A stretch of 64,000 bases of DNA from CAXBES01 sp963974915. Its GTDB lineage: Bacteria; Bacteroidota; Bacteroidia; Flavobacteriales; Flavobacteriaceae. The stretch's first letter is position 1, and each line of letters begins with the position of its first letter. The position numbers and the translations under genes were made by a program. Location of the stretch: the NCBI GenBank assembly GCA_963974915.1, contig CAXBES010000010.1, forward strand, positions 62,001 to 126,000, written 5' to 3'. The notes under the pieces are model-generated. The model was given only the letters and a program-made list of their open reading frames with translations. It was not told the origin of the DNA and ran no database searches. Of this stretch, positions 62,701 to 64,000 are shown piece after piece.

Positions 62701-62795
62701 ACATGGAAATGCGAGCAAATAAACTCAAAGCAACCTTAAATTTTAAAAGTGAAAATGGCTTCGGTGTTCATTTGGATCTACCATTCAGCATTTAA
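59757..62795 (+). CDS. Beta-propeller sensor histidine kinase (HisKA_3 type)
   Basis: A 1012-residue membrane sensor. Signal peptide 1-25, then a large periplasmic part of Reg_prop repeats (NKGLLWISTAQGLNRYDG, DGSVWIGSYGGGLSHI, EDKLWISTYNGLALFD) and a Y_Y_Y domain (about 690-780), a membrane helix (787-809), and a NarL-type kinase with HisKA_3 SSDLHDDVGSLLSGL (His827) and HATPase motifs EAINNIVKHSDA and GLGLSNM. No receiver or AraC domain is fused, unlike Bacteroides hybrid sensors of this shape. The start is TTG: there is no in-frame ATG before the mature domain and the signal peptide begins right here. Confidence 0.9.
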   Translation: MKSFSTVHYFLFSLILGFISITVCAQNASQIDILTTEDGLLFRDVSDVVQDNKGLLWISTAQGLNRYDGENFKAYTSNPNNPFFIREDFIKANMAYSQLDNSVWFLANDELFQLKLSTDSINSFNETNNLKGKVLDVLRLSDASVWVVTDDYWNVERGTARQYLQKYEEGTFKVMASVERFKRGFNKLTSDCEGFLWWTTTSGTYRYTVEGELLDSRKLDTYDWNGEIIHYVPHFFDSKNTFYYFPVSQGGVNVYNTSTNTSSRVFDTEDLIRRAIEDQEGNIWFAGDRSLYRMDTNGKFSDYTLLLKSKLDYTIINNLFIDRNGLLWVATDNGLFKIKTQKQLFSTVFKTEKEGWGNSMRGIFEDAEGRIFSLCESKHQLWYKTKSGQIDSLPLKSKSGEPVSLMYDTSFFVTNNEKTHAYAISKGIRKIDLKTGQTVTYDQFSDRNKIYGPNALLKLKDGRLLFGYTLEMLTVFNPETEESRLVFKDLSDQSNITDLQYFEQSKDPNSIWVGTKNDGILKIDLNGNILKSYNTNTLPPFGNHHVLCIEEDKDGSVWIGSYGGGLSHIAPDGNSITNYSKTNGLPDDNVTGILREGEDKLWISTYNGLALFDKTTKVFQSFYTEDGLSHNEFNYSSFFKDSQGLYYFGGMNGINFFDSKELKESVEPPDIQFLGVSGYNSRTQESYVKDYAQQELTTFTASPYDQYFEVNWTLPSYFQNDKNSFSTKLEGFEDRWFHQGNVSSVRYNKLPAGNYILKVKGYDSRGNESARILSIPITVKQIFYKKWWFILLVLLVLSGIVYAVFRYHLKQALAMERLRTKISSDLHDDVGSLLSGLAMQTELMEINANEADKKRLQKIATISRNAVSQMRDLVWSIDSRRETIAHLIERMRELAEESLLPKDIAFNLDISNIKNRDRKLPAQVKQHIFLIYKEAINNIVKHSDASLVHIQITNNSKGCRFVVRDNGSNKKSYKSSGLGLSNMEMRANKLKATLNFKSENGFGVHLDLPFSI

Positions 62796-62805
62796 TCAAA
62801 AAATA

Positions 62806-62821
62806 TCACATCATGATGTGA
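62806..62821. promoter_or_regulatory. Palindromic operator candidate, copy 2
   Basis: TCACATCATGATGTGA is a perfect 16-bp palindrome in the 97-base gap between the kinase and regulator genes. Same arms as copy 1, different centre. Suggests the regulator has its own autoregulated promoter. Confidence 0.6.
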
Positions 62822-62892
62822 AAGATTAGATGTTATAAAATGATAACTTTATACTCTCGGAATATTGTCCTTTTAATGTATTGTATATCCCT

Positions 62893-63519
62893 ATGATTAG
62901 ATTGGCCCTTATAGAAGATGATTTATTGATCCAAGAGAGTTTAAAGGACTTTTTTAGTACAAAGGAAAATATATACTGCGTACATTCTTCCACCTCTGTT
63001 GAGAACTTTTTAGAAACCATATCTAATATAGATTCCCAGCCGGATATTATCCTATTAGACATTAATTTATTAGGGATTACCGGGATACAGGGTATTCCTT
63101 TACTTCTGAAAGCGCTTCCGGAAACAGATATTATTATGCTAACCACCTTTGAGGACAATGAGAACATTTTTAAGGCTTTGTGCGCGGGCGCATGCTCTTA
63201 CCTTTCAAAAAAAACCTCCTTGGTAAAAATTATGGAGGCTATTGAGGTGGTTCATGCCGGGGGATCTTATATGTCTCCTTCAATAGCACGAAAAATCGTG
63301 AATAAATTTGCACCTAAACGTAACAGAGCACAAATTTTAACAGCACGCCAAAAAGACATCGTTGACGGAATTGTAGCCGGTAAAAGTTATAAAATGATTG
63401 CAGACGACCTATTCGTTTCTCTGAATACTATTAGAACGCATATAAAGAATATTTATAAAGTTCTTGAGATAAACAGTAAGGCAGAACTCATCAAAAAGTC
63501 ATACGATAGGGAACTTTAA
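62893..63519 (+). CDS. LuxR/NarL-family response regulator
   Basis: A 208-residue regulator from ATG 62893 (a TTG four codons upstream is less likely). Receiver domain 1-120 with IEDD acidic pair (Glu8, Asp9), phosphoacceptor Asp56 in IILLDINLL, Thr in MLTTFED, and Lys in YLSKKTS; then a LuxR HTH (about 142-205) with LTARQKDIVDGIVAGKSYKM and VSLNTIRTHIKNIYKVLEI. It should be phosphorylated by the upstream kinase and bind TCACATnnnnATGTGA-type sites. Confidence 0.9.
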   Translation: MIRLALIEDDLLIQESLKDFFSTKENIYCVHSSTSVENFLETISNIDSQPDIILLDINLLGITGIQGIPLLLKALPETDIIMLTTFEDNENIFKALCAGACSYLSKKTSLVKIMEAIEVVHAGGSYMSPSIARKIVNKFAPKRNRAQILTARQKDIVDGIVAGKSYKMIADDLFVSLNTIRTHIKNIYKVLEINSKAELIKKSYDREL

Positions 63520-63551
63520 TTTTAAATCCATGTATTTGGCAACTACTAGAA

Positions 63552-64000
63552 TTAGCAACATCCACTTCCCGGGGCACAGCTGTTTCCTTCAGTAACAATT
63601 TCGACAGTCTCCGGAACGCCACATGTTTCTTTTGCTTTACAATCGGTTTTTTCTATAGCTAATTTAAAGATCAAATTATTGTTACGTATTTCGTAATCGG
63701 TTACAAAGAGTTGCGCAGTATGAAATAATGCATTACTGTATTCAAATTTTACTTCGGAAGAAAGATCGTAGGGTTTCATCGTTCCCACTTTGTTTAAAAT
63801 TCCCAAAGCCTTAAACGTACTCATGTATTCCGCTTTACCCAATTCTGAAGGGCTTTCCCATAATTGAATAATAGTTTCGTTCCACGCATCGGTGTTCGCT
63901 CCGCAATCTACCGAATCTATTTTTATGTGTTTTACTTCAGTAATATGGTAATTTGCTCCCACAAGTTGGTTAGGAGCGTATTCAAAAAGTAGTTCCTTGT
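63552..64000 (-). CDS. DUF6428 family protein, 5' end beyond the window
   Basis: The frame is open to the right edge, reading KELLFEYAPNQLVGANYHIT before the first internal start candidate (a GTG at 63962), so the gene begins outside. DUF6428 pattern: HITEVKHIKIDSVDCGA, ETIIQLWES, and the Cys-rich tail KTDCKAKETCGVPE ... SCAPGSGCC. The C-terminal cysteines could bind metal or metalloid. Relatives are often next to arsR and arsenate reductase genes; those neighbours would lie to the right. Convergent with the response regulator gene. Confidence 0.8.
   Translation of the reverse strand, partial: KELLFEYAPNQLVGANYHITEVKHIKIDSVDCGANTDAWNETIIQLWESPSELGKAEYMSTFKALGILNKVGTMKPYDLSSEVKFEYSNALFHTAQLFVTDYEIRNNNLIFKLAIEKTDCKAKETCGVPETVEIVTEGNSCAPGSGCC

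Noticed and set aside
1..64000. Integrated phage, insertion sequence or conjugative element
   Set aside because: No integrase, transposase, relaxase or structural phage genes and no flanking attachment-like repeats were found.

Overview
The window looks like chromosomal DNA of a marine-type member of the Flavobacteriaceae (Bacteroidota). It is AT-rich. Where promoters can be read they carry the Bacteroidota -7 element TAnnTTTG. The gene content is typical of the group: a type IX secretion (T9SS) component (PorZ), T9SS C-terminal sorting domains, a TonB-dependent receptor, an OlsF-like lipid acyltransferase, the ligase-associated DNA repair cassette, DUF6090 paralogues and a DUF6428 protein. 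I see no rRNA, tRNA, CRISPR array, insertion sequence or prophage.

Layout. 1-6.6 kb holds housekeeping and small metabolic genes: the 5' part of yicC, a YheT-like hydrolase, a thioesterase, a DMT transporter, an ArsC-like protein, a lipoprotein, metB and an outer-membrane-type protein. 6.7-14.3 kb reads rightward: gdhA with a promoter and palindrome, porZ-recO-TonB receptor, and a short ssb. 14.4-20.8 kb reads leftward: HDAC-like deacetylase, metG, a structured GC-rich non-coding element, and a DUF1501/DUF1800 export pair. 20.9-28 kb holds an LD-carboxypeptidase, yraN, a membrane-anchored HTH regulator, a TlpA-like thioredoxin and mfd. 28-35.7 kb is one leftward unit encoding the ligase-associated repair set (MBL exonuclease, ATP-dependent ligase, Lhr-like helicase, PdeM), followed by a TspO-like membrane protein and a class V aminotransferase.

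36.3-40.6 kb is the most unusual part. It is a compact leftward operon of a coiled-coil protein, a coiled-coil protein with a longin/roadblock-like C-terminal domain, two Ras/Rab-like small GTPases, and two related sensor proteins. One sensor is a hybrid histidine kinase whose receiver lacks the phosphoacceptor aspartate. The other keeps the sensor and a helical remnant of the dimerisation domain but no kinase domain. fbp lies just upstream. 41.8-48 kb holds a GNAT enzyme, aspartate kinase, an OlsF-like acyltransferase, a DUF5995 protein, a two-TM protein and a YitT-family protein. At 48.06-48.31 kb there is a decayed fragment of a serine hydrolase gene.

50.7-55.4 kb carries six tandem DUF6090 paralogues. 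Their first ~48 codons are conserved, in places almost base for base, while the rest has diverged. 55.5-59.6 kb is a leftward operon (esterase, SDR, two SnoaL/NTF2-like proteins, RidA-like lipoprotein, small helical protein) facing a 1012-residue beta-propeller sensor kinase and its LuxR-type regulator. A 16-bp palindrome TCACATnnnnATGTGA lies between the divergent units and recurs between the kinase and regulator genes, suggesting an autoregulated system that also controls the divergent operon. The right edge cuts a DUF6428 gene.
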